A stretch of 64,000 bases of DNA from Tribonema minus (Eukaryota > Sar > Xanthophyceae > Tribonematales > Tribonemataceae): assembly GCA_017506865.1 (NCBI GenBank), contig JAFCMP010000113.1, forward strand, positions 496,001 through 560,000. Direction: 5' to 3'. Both the position numbers and the translations under genes were made by a program. Numbering within the stretch: position 1 is the first letter of the stretch; every line of letters begins with the position of its first letter. The notes beneath the pieces are model-generated. The model was given only the letters and a program-made list of their open reading frames with translations. It had not been told where the DNA came from and did not search any database. Positions 35,357-46,200 of the stretch are shown here, piece by piece.

Positions 35357-38127
35357 TCAGTTGGCGGCGAAAAGCTGCCCCCGCGCCGCCCCCCCCGGGT
35401 ACTCCTTGGAGTGCACGTTGACGTAGTACGAGCGCGTGTCTGCGGCGAGCTCTGTGCTGACGTCGTCCTTGTCCTCGGCGCACCCGCTGAAGGTGAGGGT
35501 GCCGTCGGGGGCGGTGGACGGGAGCGTGGGGGGGGAGAAGAGCTCGACGACGACGGGGCCGGACTGACCCTCGGGGGCCTTGTGGATGTGGCCGTCGGTG
35601 ATCGCGCCGACGCCCTTGGAGGTGAAGTCGCCTGACAGGGGCACGCGCAAAACAGCACGAAACTTTAACCTGAAGCTCTACCAATCTACCATTTCAACTC
35701 AAGGTCTCGCTTCGTAGGCCATGCGCTACACACTGGACCATATCGTATTTAAACACTAACGTAGGGCGCTACAGTGGAGAGCCCATATGGATTGGTATTT
35801 GACCGAGCAGCCAAGCGTGTACACTCTTTCGAGGTATACACGCATACCGATGTGTAGCTGCGCATACATGCGTGCATGCGGTTTGCAGCCAGTGCGCGCA
35901 CATTCTTGCAATGATTGTGGTATTGCCGGATAAGTAAACAGGGGGGTTGGTAATTCTAGTGTCAGTACCACATGGGCACTTTGGTAGTCAGGCAACACTG
36001 TCAAGATGGTGGGGTAGCTGAGTGATGTGTAGTATTTGCGCGTTGAAGTACATTGATGTGCGAGTTCTGCTCGTGGTTCCACAGCAAATGCATGCTCGGT
36101 CCTGTAAATACTGTTACATTGGGCATCACACACGTAATCTGCATGCGCAATACAGACTCTCATCAGGGTTCTGCAGACTGCAGAGGTATGAAAGTACACA
36201 ACGGCAGGCACATTGATGCCCTGAGGCGCCGTATGGCGCATTCAACGAGGCAGGCATGCTGGGTTATGTTTACTTCAAGTATATGCGCCATCCTCGGGGA
36301 CAAAAGCGCAAAATATAGTCTAGAGTTGGAGTCTGTGTGTACCTCACACCAAATGCTTTACCAGCAGTGCCCCAATGGCAAACGTGCCGCAAAGCCACGG
36401 AGATTTGCAATATGGTCTACCAGCAGCACTCCGTTTCTGGCATCACCCCATGCGCTACTGACCAGTCCTGGCAATGAGATTGGTGTTTCGTTCGCACTGA
36501 CTGCCAGTACTGTCAAATATAGGCACCACAACCTGAGTATTTCCCTCATACGCCAAGTCAACATATTGACACCTGTGCTGAGGCACTGCGCCAGGTGACT
36601 GCGTGACTGCATTCAAGATGACCGACAGGCTTATCGTTGTATCCTGCTGTGGTCTACAGCGCAGTAAACCACTCATTTTGCTCCTGACGTGCCTAGCCTG
36701 CAACTCAGGGAAGCACTGACCTGTGAGCGTGATGTCGCAGCAGATCTTGCCTTTGAAGTCCGCTTACCCTAATCCTAAACCTTATCCCCCAACACTAAGT
36801 CTACCCTGGATTACTATCATGCTACTGTTCTTACGGCATTAAGTTGGCGCCCAAATGGCAATTTACGGGAGCACTGACCTGTCAGCATGACGTCGTACTG
36901 CAGCAGATCTTGCTTTTGACGTCAACTAACCCTCATACCAACCCTAACTCCGACTCTAACCCTGACTGCGAACCAATATCATGCTACTGTCATTTTGGCA
37001 TTGGTTTGGCTCTAAACCACTACCACGCTACTGTCACTCTGGCTTTGGTTTGGCGCCCAGCCGCGGCAGTTTACGGGAGAACTGACCTGTGAGCATGATG
37101 TCGTAGCAGATCTTGCCCTTGAAGTCCACAGTGATTCGCGCCGAGCCGTTGATGTCAAAGGCGTTGTCGCCGTTGTTTACAGGCAGGTCGGGTGACGCTG
37201 CAACGCGCAACGGCGGGACCCATGTCATTAATTGTGTAGGCATGGACAGTGGGCTATGAAATGCGTGTGAAGTGAACGAACAAGTGTGAGGTCAGCTTGA
37301 CCAGTCCTCAAGGGCTGATGACACAGCCACTATTTGAATGATGGCGCCGCTTGGCATGTGCATGCGTTAATGATCAGAGAAGCACTGAATAGGTGTTGGA
37401 CTCAAATGATGGACTCAACTGGAGGGCAAAATCCAAGGTGACTGGTTACTGATGATCACCAAGCTGCTGGGTGACTTTGATACAGTATCATGCGCTGCAG
37501 GCGATGGGCACCGTCATACAACATGTGCTCTGCTACATCAACGCAAAGGCATGTGGCCATGCTTGGGACACGGTGTATGTGAAAGGTGCGGCCAACATGC
37601 GAATGTGCCTCAGTAGTGCCATCTCTGAGTGACAGAGCGGGCAAGGTGCTTCAAAGTCAAAGGGGCATCGCGCCGTGGCATGCAAGCGCCTCTACACGTG
37701 CTTCTACATTAACAAGTAAAAGTGAGCGATGTTGCTGAAGGCGGGCCAGTAAATGCTCACCGAGCATGGTGCCACTTGTAACACTTGTCGGGTTTCGACA
37801 TTAGTACTGGCAGTTTCACCGTAGGCAGGCACATGGCACAGCGGCGCATGCGCACGTGAAGGCCCATCGAACGTGGTTCGCATGTACATGCATGTTGACA
37901 TGTGTCAGCAGCGGGAACACATGCGGCACGCACGCTGTGGCGCCAGTGCCCTTATATTGGCTCTTACCTGGGTCCGCAACCTCACTCGATCCACTGAGGT
38001 TCGTCACGAAGGCCAGAGCCCCATCGTCGCCCATGGACGCCGTGCTCTCCGTGGTGCCAGTATCTTGGCCATCAGCTGTACACCACCATGCTGCAAGAAC
38101 GATCAGACCATATGCCAACGTCTTCAT
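35357..38127 (-). CDS. Secreted single-CHRD-domain protein, three exons, about 181 residues
   Basis: Exons: 38127-37968, 37197-37087, 35631-35357; all are joined in phase 1. The ATG opens a signal peptide (MKTLAYGLIVLAAWWCTADG), so the product should enter the secretory pathway. One CHRD domain spans the rest: ALAFVTNLSGSSEV, then ITVDFKGKICYDIMLTG, GHIHKAPEGQSGPVVVELF and a C-terminal YVNVHSKEYPGGAARGQL. These are the conserved blocks of the chordin-type CHRD fold, known from chordin and from bacterial and algal secreted proteins. The role is unknown. The second CHRD gene at 40900-42318 has the same exon boundaries and is a tandem paralogue. Confidence 0.88.
35716..36711. other. Second intron of the CHRD gene
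   Basis: This lower-GC stretch has no supported exon. A 161-codon open frame at 35756-36241 on the minus strand has no recognisable domain or splice signals and reads like chance. Confidence 0.5.
36712..36925 (-). repeat. Echo copies of the CHRD-gene exon 2 donor edge
   Basis: The true edge (37080-37125, CTGACCTGTGAGCATGATGTCG in plus view, GTAGCAGATCTTGCC following) recurs at about 36880-36928 and 36712-36765. Each copy starts with (G/A)AGCACTGACCTGT and ends near (T/G)GAAGTC or TGACGTC. Confidence 0.9.
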
Positions 38128-40667
38128 GTTGCTGCGATTCTATGTAGTCGTAATGCGCGCAGATGACTTGCGGTCAACAGCTGTTGCGTGCAGGTCTTGC
38201 TGTGTCAGTGTGACCTTGGTAGGTGGCGCGTCATGGTGCTCTGGAGGTTGCCGCTGGCGGTTCACATGTGCTCTCTGCCTACTCTCCGTTCTTCTTGCCT
38301 CGGCCAAATTCCTTTGCTGTTACTTCTTGAATAATTTGCTACAGTCGTTCGGCGTCAAGCTCAACACGCGGCCTCACGTGGCGTGCTCCCACACACACAC
38401 ACGGGGCGCGTGTGTTCGAGGGCACGTTGGGGGGGAGGGGGGGGGGGGCTGGTCATCCTTGCTCAGCAGACATCAACTTTTTTGTGAGGCCGTCTGGACC
38501 GCACAGAGAGCTTATCACGCAGAGTGCATGCGCATAAGCTTCACGTTCGTATACGCTGTGCTCTCGCAAGCCAACACACAATTTAACATGCTGCTGCTGC
38601 TGGTTGTTTCACCATTACGTCCAGCAGATTCTGCCACTGCCTCCAACGCTGTCAAACCCATGTACCAGTGCTAGAATGGCTTACTGCACTCATACGTGGG
38701 TTGCGTGAAAAGGTTCCACAGGCTGGTGGCTGGGCGGTTATGTGCATCTGAGTTGCACGCAAGAACTCAAGGTTCCAGTACTTTTATTATATTCCACTTG
38801 TGGCTGTGGAAATGCCATGTTGTAGGTGTGTCGCCTTGTTCTCACTCTTGGATGTAGCATGCAAAGCTTGCACGCCACACCCCACCCCCCACATCACCCC
38901 CAACAAAGCACCCGCAAGCGACTGTCCCCCACATACTAGCAGGGATACCAAACAAAGCTACAAGACTCTCCCCCCACAGTACCTCAACTTCACGTACCCA
39001 ACTTCACGTACAACCATCTGTGGCGGCGTTGAAAAGTAGTCGTAAATGCGCATCGAGACCCTCTTGAGTGTTCACAAGGTACATGTAGAATCACTAGCAA
39101 GCTTGACATCCACCACCTACCTAGGCGTGTCCGCGCCCTAAGCGCAAAATTCAACAATAAGCACAGCCAGTAGCGCAACACCACCAGCATCTATATCCTT
39201 TTGGAAACAGCCGTGTAGCAGCAGTGGCATTTAAGACACACGACCAGCGCAATGTTGTGAATAAATGCCGAGACTATACCTAGTGGCCTGTGTGGATGTG
39301 GGGCGCTGACTCATATCATACATGGAACACGAGGCACAGGGTGATGGTGCCAGCACACTTTTGGGAATGCGAGCGCAAGCCAGGGCAACAACTACACACG
39401 TGCACACACGAACACACTTGGACGCACATTCTGAGATGAACCGTTGTCGTATTTACATGGGATGTCATGCTTTGTGACGTATGTACTTGCAAATGTCAGC
39501 AAGGCGCTTGAGCCTCGCATGCCGCTTACGGCGCAGCTGTCTGTTGTGGTCTGCTTGGAGTAAGAAGAGCTCAAGCCTAAATGCTAATCCATAGAAGATG
39601 CCGCGCCAGCGGTGGTGCCTCTACCAGACACAGGGCTCAAATAAAGAAGGGGGAAGGGGGGGTGGTTGCGAGCCATAAGCGCCGTTGAATCCCCACACAC
39701 GTGGGCGCGGGCCAGTGCCTTTGCTAGGTGACGTGCCGCAGTGGCAGTTTTCCTCCTGCTGTGCGCACTGCTCAGTAGCTGGGTTAATACAGCTGGCCCC
39801 GTGCAGCCTGCGCATTAAACCAGCACAAATGTCACGCAAGGCATACCATTGAGACTTGCAGTGCGAGGCGTGGTGACGCTCATCATGGGGGTCAGGTGCT
39901 GTGCAGCTGGGGCAGAGAAACGCCGCTGCGCAACATTGTTGCTCGACGCTGTTGCGGTGTTGGCCACGCCTGCAGCCGTCCTGCACACTCATACTCAAGT
40001 AGGGCGCATGCAATACAAACCTCAAGATTCGTCTTGCCGTCACCCACAGCAATGTGAGATGTGCTCTTTGGGGAGGAATGCAGCACGGGTGCTCGAGCGT
40101 TGAAGATTGATACCTCGAGAGTGTCACTGCTGATGCGTCAATGGGATTTGCATATCTGCCAGTACAAAATGTCTGCTATGGCAACGGACATTGTGCGTCT
40201 GAGGTTTTCCGTTGGTATGAGTCCCAAGCGCAGCCTAAGGTGAGCCACAGACGAGTCACAGTGCATGCGGTGTTCTGCAGACCAATACTCTGCAACGAAT
40301 TACTTAGAAAAGAGGCTGCAAATGTCGCATGTTTGGGGGGTGAAAGACATGACTGGACATTTTTGAGTACTGATGGCTTCATCGCTGAAACAATGGGTCT
40401 GAGACGGCCGGCGCGGCCATTGCTGGCCTTTGAAGTTCGTTGTGCAACTCCTCAGAGGGGGCAGCGAGGCGTTGGCGTGCTGCTCTCAATGTGCTGCACC
40501 TCACACCAGGTAGCGGCGATGGGAGCGTCTGTGACCAACGAGGGCCTGCCGCCCTGCAAACGTGATGCTCACCAGCGCATCATCCCATCCGTGACTTTCT
40601 AGCCCGTGTTGGCATATCATACAAAACTTCAACTTGACAGAACAACAAAGTCGCAGAGTGCAAGCGG
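38128..40667. other. Stretch between the two CHRD genes
   Basis: It contains the promoter of the CHRD gene at 35357-38127 and the missing 3' end of the upstream paralogue, if that gene is intact. It also has a (CA)n run at 38389-38400 and a poly-G run at 38429-38449. No open frame shows family features. A possible minus-strand segment at about 40500-40556 with an acceptor was considered as the last paralogue exon but lacks the expected RGQL block. Confidence 0.5.
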
Positions 40668-40835
40668 CGACTCACCCCGCCGGGTACAGCGTGGAGTGCA
40701 CGTTGACGTAGAACCGATCTGGCATATCTTACGAAACATCAACTTGACGGATAAAGAAAATCCGCAGAGTGCAAGCGGCGACTCACACCGCCCGGGTACC
40801 GCGTGGAGTGCACGTTGACGTACAACTGATCTGGC
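40668..40835 (-). repeat. Echo copies of the second CHRD gene's exon edge
   Basis: The true exon end at 40900 (NVHSTRYPGG, then GTGAGTCGCCGC) recurs at about 40782-40835 and 40670-40722. Intervening sequence is shared too (GGCATATC(T/A)(C/T)ACGAAACATCA). Confidence 0.92.
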
Positions 40836-40899
40836 ATATCTCACGAAACATCAGCTTGACAGAAAAAGAAAATTCCGCGGACTGCAAGCGGCGACTCAC

Positions 40900-42318
40900 C
40901 CCGCCCGGGTACCGCGTGGAGTGCACGTTGACGTAGAACTGGTCCGGCGCCGCGGCGATGGCGCCGCTGACCCCGTTGGCGTCCGGCACGCATCCGGTGA
41001 ACTCGACGGTGCCGTCGCTCTGGAACGTCGGCCCCGCAGGGGGTTCAAACAGCGCCACGGCAATCGGGCCCGCAACGCCCTGGGGACCCTGGTGGATGTG
41101 CCCCCTGGTGATGGGGCCGACGCCGTTGCTCTCGGAGAGGTCGCCTGGCGGCGTGAGGAGGGCGTTGTTGAAGTTGTGGATGAGTAAAGTTCAACAGTGC
41201 GTGGGCGGGATGCGCGGCGGGCATGAGGGTGGCTGGGTGCGCCTAGGGGGGTTGATGTGTGGCCTCTTGGGCGTATACAGTGCTGCAGGTTGATCATTGA
41301 AGAATGGATCTGTGCGTGGCGCGTGGCCGCTGCTTGAGGCGCTACTGTTTTGTTCTGGTAGTGAACAACCGTGTGGCTCTGTTGGGATGGCGTTGGATGC
41401 TGTCAGTCAGAGTACGCAACAGAAGTGCTGCAAAGCACGAAACGGACTGGAGAAGAATCGTTCCTTCAACTCGAGCTTCATGCACACCAACAAGCTTGCT
41501 GGGCGGCAACAGAAAGATGTGGTGCAACTAGTTTCTTTGCATCTTGCAGGCAGCGTCATTGCCCGGGGTAGAAATAGTTTGCAACAAACTACCCCTCCCA
41601 AGGTCATTGTGCATACTTCTGCTGTGATATAGCAGCCCCCCCCCTCACCTGTGACGGTGATGTCGTAGCAGACCTGCCCCATCATGTCGAGCGTAATATG
41701 CGCCGTTGAGGAGATGTCATTGGCATCGGGACCGTTGTTGACAGCCGCTGCAGGGTCTGAGCAGGCAGGACAACCGCGTCAAAATGAACATGACAGAAAG
41801 CTCGAGGGTTGGCCGAATCACTTTAGTCCTGCAAGATCACCTTGTGTTTAACGCGCCAAGCAGCGAACGCACCTGACACTTCGTTCGAGCCACGTAGGTC
41901 GGCCTCAAGCATGACGCTCGAGGCGTGAGAGTGTGACGAGCCCACCGACTGCCGCCAGCATGTAGCAGCAACACGCCGCACGCCTGACGTCGAAGTACAT
42001 CTCCTTGTTGCTGTCGTTAAATGTAAATATCGCTGACTGCTGCAGAGTGAGTGCTGTGAAATACGCCGCATCGCCAACCAAAACGCAAAGGGTCGCGAGC
42101 CTGAGCCAGTGTCTCCGCGCGTAGTCACAACGGGCACTTACCTCGGTTGCTGCTGGTGATTCTGTCCTGGATACTGCTTGTGATTGCTGCTCGTTGCTGC
42201 TGTTGCTGCTCTGCTGATGCGATCTGCGATCTGCTTCCTGCTGCTTGCTACTGATGTAGTTCACGAACTGCCGAAAATCGCAAAGTTCAACATCAACTTG
42301 AATAGACATGGGTGCCAT
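40900..42318 (-). CDS. Second CHRD-domain gene, ends unresolved
   Basis: Supported exons: 41948-41873 (MLEADLRGSNEVSG), 41747-41649 (ITLDMMGQVCYDITVTG) and 41144-40900 (GHIHQGPQGVAGPIAVALF through YVNVHSTRYPGG). Phases match the paralogue at 35357-38127. A more upstream segment with a good GTAAGT donor (ends 42142) joins in frame and could start at the ATG at 42318, giving a Gln/Ser-rich N-terminus without a signal peptide. That first exon is doubtful. The last exon, expected to carry an RGQL-like block, was not found, so the gene may be longer than shown or no longer functional. Confidence 0.6.
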
Positions 42319-42646
42319 TCATAGATCCGGATCGTGCCCATTCTAAACGATGCACATTGCATGTTGCAATTGAGCGAGCCAGCGAAGACAGCTGGGAACC
42401 ACTGACAGATGGGCAAACGAGGGCCGTCAAACGCGATACATGACTCTACATGATGCCAGCATCATCACCTTGAACAGGCAGTTAGGGGCACACATGTTGT
42501 GTGCTTCCATACAACATCATTGCAGAAACAGCTCTGCCAGTATTCAACATATCAACAACATTTCAGATGACGGTAACAGCCATGTCATGATTGTTTTCTG
42601 ATAAATACCAACATGGCATTGTCATGACAGCGAACAGCAGCACGCC
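42319..42646. other. Short spacer between the nucleoporin end and the second CHRD gene
   Basis: Both neighbours are on the minus strand. The spacer is AT-richer than the coding DNA around it and should hold the nucleoporin 3' end signal and the CHRD promoter. No specific signal was recognised. Confidence 0.5.
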
Positions 42647-42899
42647 TCAGCTGTGCCGGGCGCTGGCGGCTGCCCTGAGCGCATGGCACCCCACGCACGT
42701 CGCCCCGCTGATCTGGTTGTCGACCAAGCAGTTGTCGCAGCGCCACTGCCCAGGAGCGGGCCCAAACATGTCTGCCACCCCATTGCCAGCCGGGCTTGCG
42801 CCGGTGCTGCCAAGACCTCTCCCCGCTCGCTCTGCTGTCTGTCTAATTGCCATGTGCAAACGATGAGCTCGCTGCGCTGCTGCAGAGGGCGCTGAACTC
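42647..42899 (-). CDS. Nucleoporin exon 13: terminal finger
   Basis: The last exon has VADMFGPAPGQWRCDNCLVD, completing a twelfth finger (second Cys pair CVGC), and ends ASARHS before a TGA. The acceptor at 42900/42899 is chosen because it keeps phase 2; other acceptors upstream remain possible. Confidence 0.7.
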
Positions 42900-43238
42900 C
42901 TGGTTGTTGGCGCTACTGCCCCACGGGTCAGGTCTGTGAACACGGCGGGGTGACCCCCATGTGCCGTGCGAAGCAGCACCAGTGCTATCAGCAATATGTG
43001 CAGCGCCAGCTCATCTACTTGTGGCGGTGCCGAATTCGCGCACGCCTGGTGCTCACGTGTCGCTGCCATCAGCTGCGCCTCCCGCGCCAGCTACTGATGC
43101 CGCAGCAGCAGTCGGCGGCAGCCCTTCCGACGCGCCGCTGCCTGCCGGCGCAGCGCGCTCCTCATCATTCCGCTCCGCTTCCCACGCCGCAGGCGGCGCC
43201 GACCTCGGTTCCAGCGACGGCGGACGCACAGCCGGCCC

Positions 43239-43271
<33 letters not shown>

Positions 43272-46200
43272 AGCGGACCCGCTCAGCGTGTGCGCGCTGC
43301 CGTCCGACTCCAAGGCGGCCTCGCTGCTGTGCACCGACAGGTTGAAGAAGTCGCTGAGCTCGCCGGAGATCTTGTTGACGTGCTTGGGGGGGCTCGCGGC
43401 GTCGCTGCCGGCAGCAGCGGCGGGCGCCGACGCGCGCTGCGCGGCGGTGCGCACGTCGCCGCTGCCGCCGCGCGAGCCGCCGCTGCCGCCGCCGCCGCCA
43501 AACAGCGACCAGCGCTTGTGCGTGCCGGGGGAGCCTCCGCCAGCGCCTGCCGCCGCCGCCGCCGCTGCTGCTGCGCCTGCCACAGCAGCAGACTCGGCGC
43601 GCGCCTCTGCGCCGCTGGTGTTGGTGCTGGAGCGCCGAGCCGTGCTGACGGCGAGCACTGACCCCACCCCCGCCACGCCCCCCAGCCCCGCTGCCGGCAT
43701 CGCGGCCGCCTTGCTGCCGCTGTGCCGAGGAGGCAGCGCGCTTGCGGGCACTGCCACCGGCACCGCCGCCATCTGGAAGACAGAAGCGGCGGCGGGAGGG
43801 CGCGTGCCCAGGTGGAAGCCAAAGGGCCCTGCGCGCAACTTCGGCCGGTCTGCTGTTGCGGCCGGCGCTGGAGCTGCGCGGACGAAACGGGGTTTAAGTT
43901 GCGGCTGTTGTTAATGACGGCGTGACGGTGCGGCAGCGTATCACGTGCTGACGACAGGCGTTGCAGTGACATTGCAGTTTGATCTCTCGCTGGTCCCTGG
44001 CATGTGCACACGAGTGCTGCCATGCTCTGATGCCAAGTGGCAAAGTTATGCAGTAGGCACCGACCGTAATGACTGAGCTGCAAGTAGGCATATAACATGC
44101 AGGCATGTTGTCACGTTCGCAGTCATATGATGAAGCCACCTGCGCAGGTGCATTGCTACACAATATCGCAGGCGCTGTTGTAGAGCAGCCAAGCGTGACT
44201 GCCAAGGTGGTCCGTCTTGGTGCGATAATGAGATCACAGCGCAGGCGGAGCGCAGAGGCAGGAGCAGAAGCGTGATGCAATGTACTGACCCATAAATACT
44301 TGTGTTCCACCGTCAACTTAGCCTTCGCTGCTCTTGAGTTGCACCTACTCTGCGCGCCCGCCAATGTGTTACTGTTTGTGCTGGCAAAAACGCATTTGAC
44401 GGAGGCAATAGTTGAAGACAACGATATGAACATGCTTGAGAGTGACCTTGTGGGAAGCAGCAGTACAAAGGCCATCACCTGCAGCAGGCTTTTGCAAAGA
44501 CAACTCGACTCTCAGCCTGCCGGCTGCACCGTTTGCAGTCGTGCTTACAACTGGCTGCCAGCTGCGAACGAGCGCGTTCAAACTGCAAGTCACTCGCCAC
44601 GAGGCGCTGCCGCACCTGCGTGAGCAGCGCCAGCGCCGAAGCTGAACCCAGAGCGGCCAATGGACCCCGTCGCTTCCGGTTGAGCGCTGCTGCTGCTATG
44701 ATGCCCCCCGCCCGTCGCCGCCGCCTCACTTGCGGCAGCAGCCGCCGGCGCCACTGCCGTGGGCGCAGCAAAGCTGAACCCGCCTAAACCCATTGATCCC
44801 GCAGCGGATGCGGCACCCGTGGCTGCAGCAGCGCTCGTCGTCGTCGGCGCAGCAGCAGCGGCGCCTGCCGCCGGCGTCTCGCAGGATGCGCATCTGGTCG
44901 CGCTCTGCGGGGTGCGCACCAGGCACGCCTCGCACTTCCACTCCCCCGCCGCCGCCTTGAACAAGCCCCTAAACCCCTCGATGGCCGCAGCGCGGCCGCT
45001 GCTGCCGCTGCTGCTGCCGCCAACGTCATCGACAGCCACGCTGCCGCCGCCGTCGCTGCTGGCATCGTCGTCTCCGTCGAGCAGCCACTCCAGGTACCAC
45101 TCCACGAACGCGTCGCGCGGCACCCTGCCGCCGCCGTCCTGTAACCGCTGCAGCGTGCGGGCGTGCGCCTCCTCGTTGTACGTGGTGCCCAGCTGCTCAA
45201 ACAGCTCCGGGAACTGCGCCGCCGCAATGCTGCTGCCGCCCGTGGCATTGTCCAGCGCCGCGAACGCCTCTCTGACCTTCGCCCTCTCCTCCTCCCGCTC
45301 TGCCTCCTCGTTGTCGGAGCCGCCGTCATCGGCCTCCGCGGAAAACTCCTCCGTAACCGGCACCGCGTCAGCGCTGCCGTCGCTACCGCCGTCGCCACCG
45401 TCATCCACTACCGCAGTGCCGCTGGCGGCGCCGGTGCCGCTGCTCGCTGCTGAGATGGTCGCGCTGAAGGAGAAGCCTCTGTGCGTAGCCAGCGGCCGTG
45501 GTGCGGCAGCGAAGCCGCCCTGAACGGCAGGCTGCTGCTCGGCCGCGCGCGCAGCGGCGGCGCCGTTGCTTGCTGCGGCAGCGCTCTTCGGCGGCGCGAA
45601 TGAGAAGCTGCTGCTTCTGGCAGCTGCGGCGTCACCTGCAATGCGAAGTCAAACATGATGCGACAATTGTAGGCCAAGCGGCTCTGTATGCATTTGTGGC
45701 GCCGCGTGTTTACATGCAGAGTCTTCAGCTGGCGACTGTCAATGCTGATTGCAGGCACGCCGGCGGGAAAATGCGACACAGCATGCAACAAGCTACCACA
45801 AATGGCATTTGCAAACGGTTGTGGGCTGGTCAATGAGCCTTCATTGCATACCGAGTATAGTCTACATATTCCATATTCAGGTGGTACTGGATTGTAACTG
45901 GAAAAGAACCAAAAATGTGTGCAGGAAGAGTAACAGTGGCCATGCTGACGCAAGTGCAGTCATGACTGTTCGCACATGCAGCATATCATGTCATATGCGC
46001 AAGCTCTGCTTCAACACAACGTACGCGTATGCAATCCTTACCCTAGTTCTGAGGACCCCTGAGGCTAACCCTAACATACCAAACTTGTTGAAACCCTCCC
46101 CCTAACAGATGCGAGCATCATGAAACACAAGAGCTTGCCTCAGCCGCGCCGTGCACTTTTTACTTAACACCCTAAATAAATCAGACCGTGACGCCACTTG

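Noticed and set aside
35756-36241. 161-codon minus-strand open frame in a CHRD intron
   Set aside because: No domain, atypical composition and no splice or start context; it lies entirely inside an intron.
37856-38674. 272-codon plus-strand open frame
   Set aside because: It overlaps the signal-peptide exon of the CHRD gene on the other strand, has no recognisable domain and has low-complexity parts.
41905-42137. Continuation of the open frame past the donor at 42142, with hydrophobic segments (CVLVGDAAYFTALTL, CCCYMLAAVGGLV)
   Set aside because: The strong GTAAGT donor and the CHRD-coding frame just downstream use a different phase; I treat it as read-through of an intron, though a small membrane protein is not excluded.
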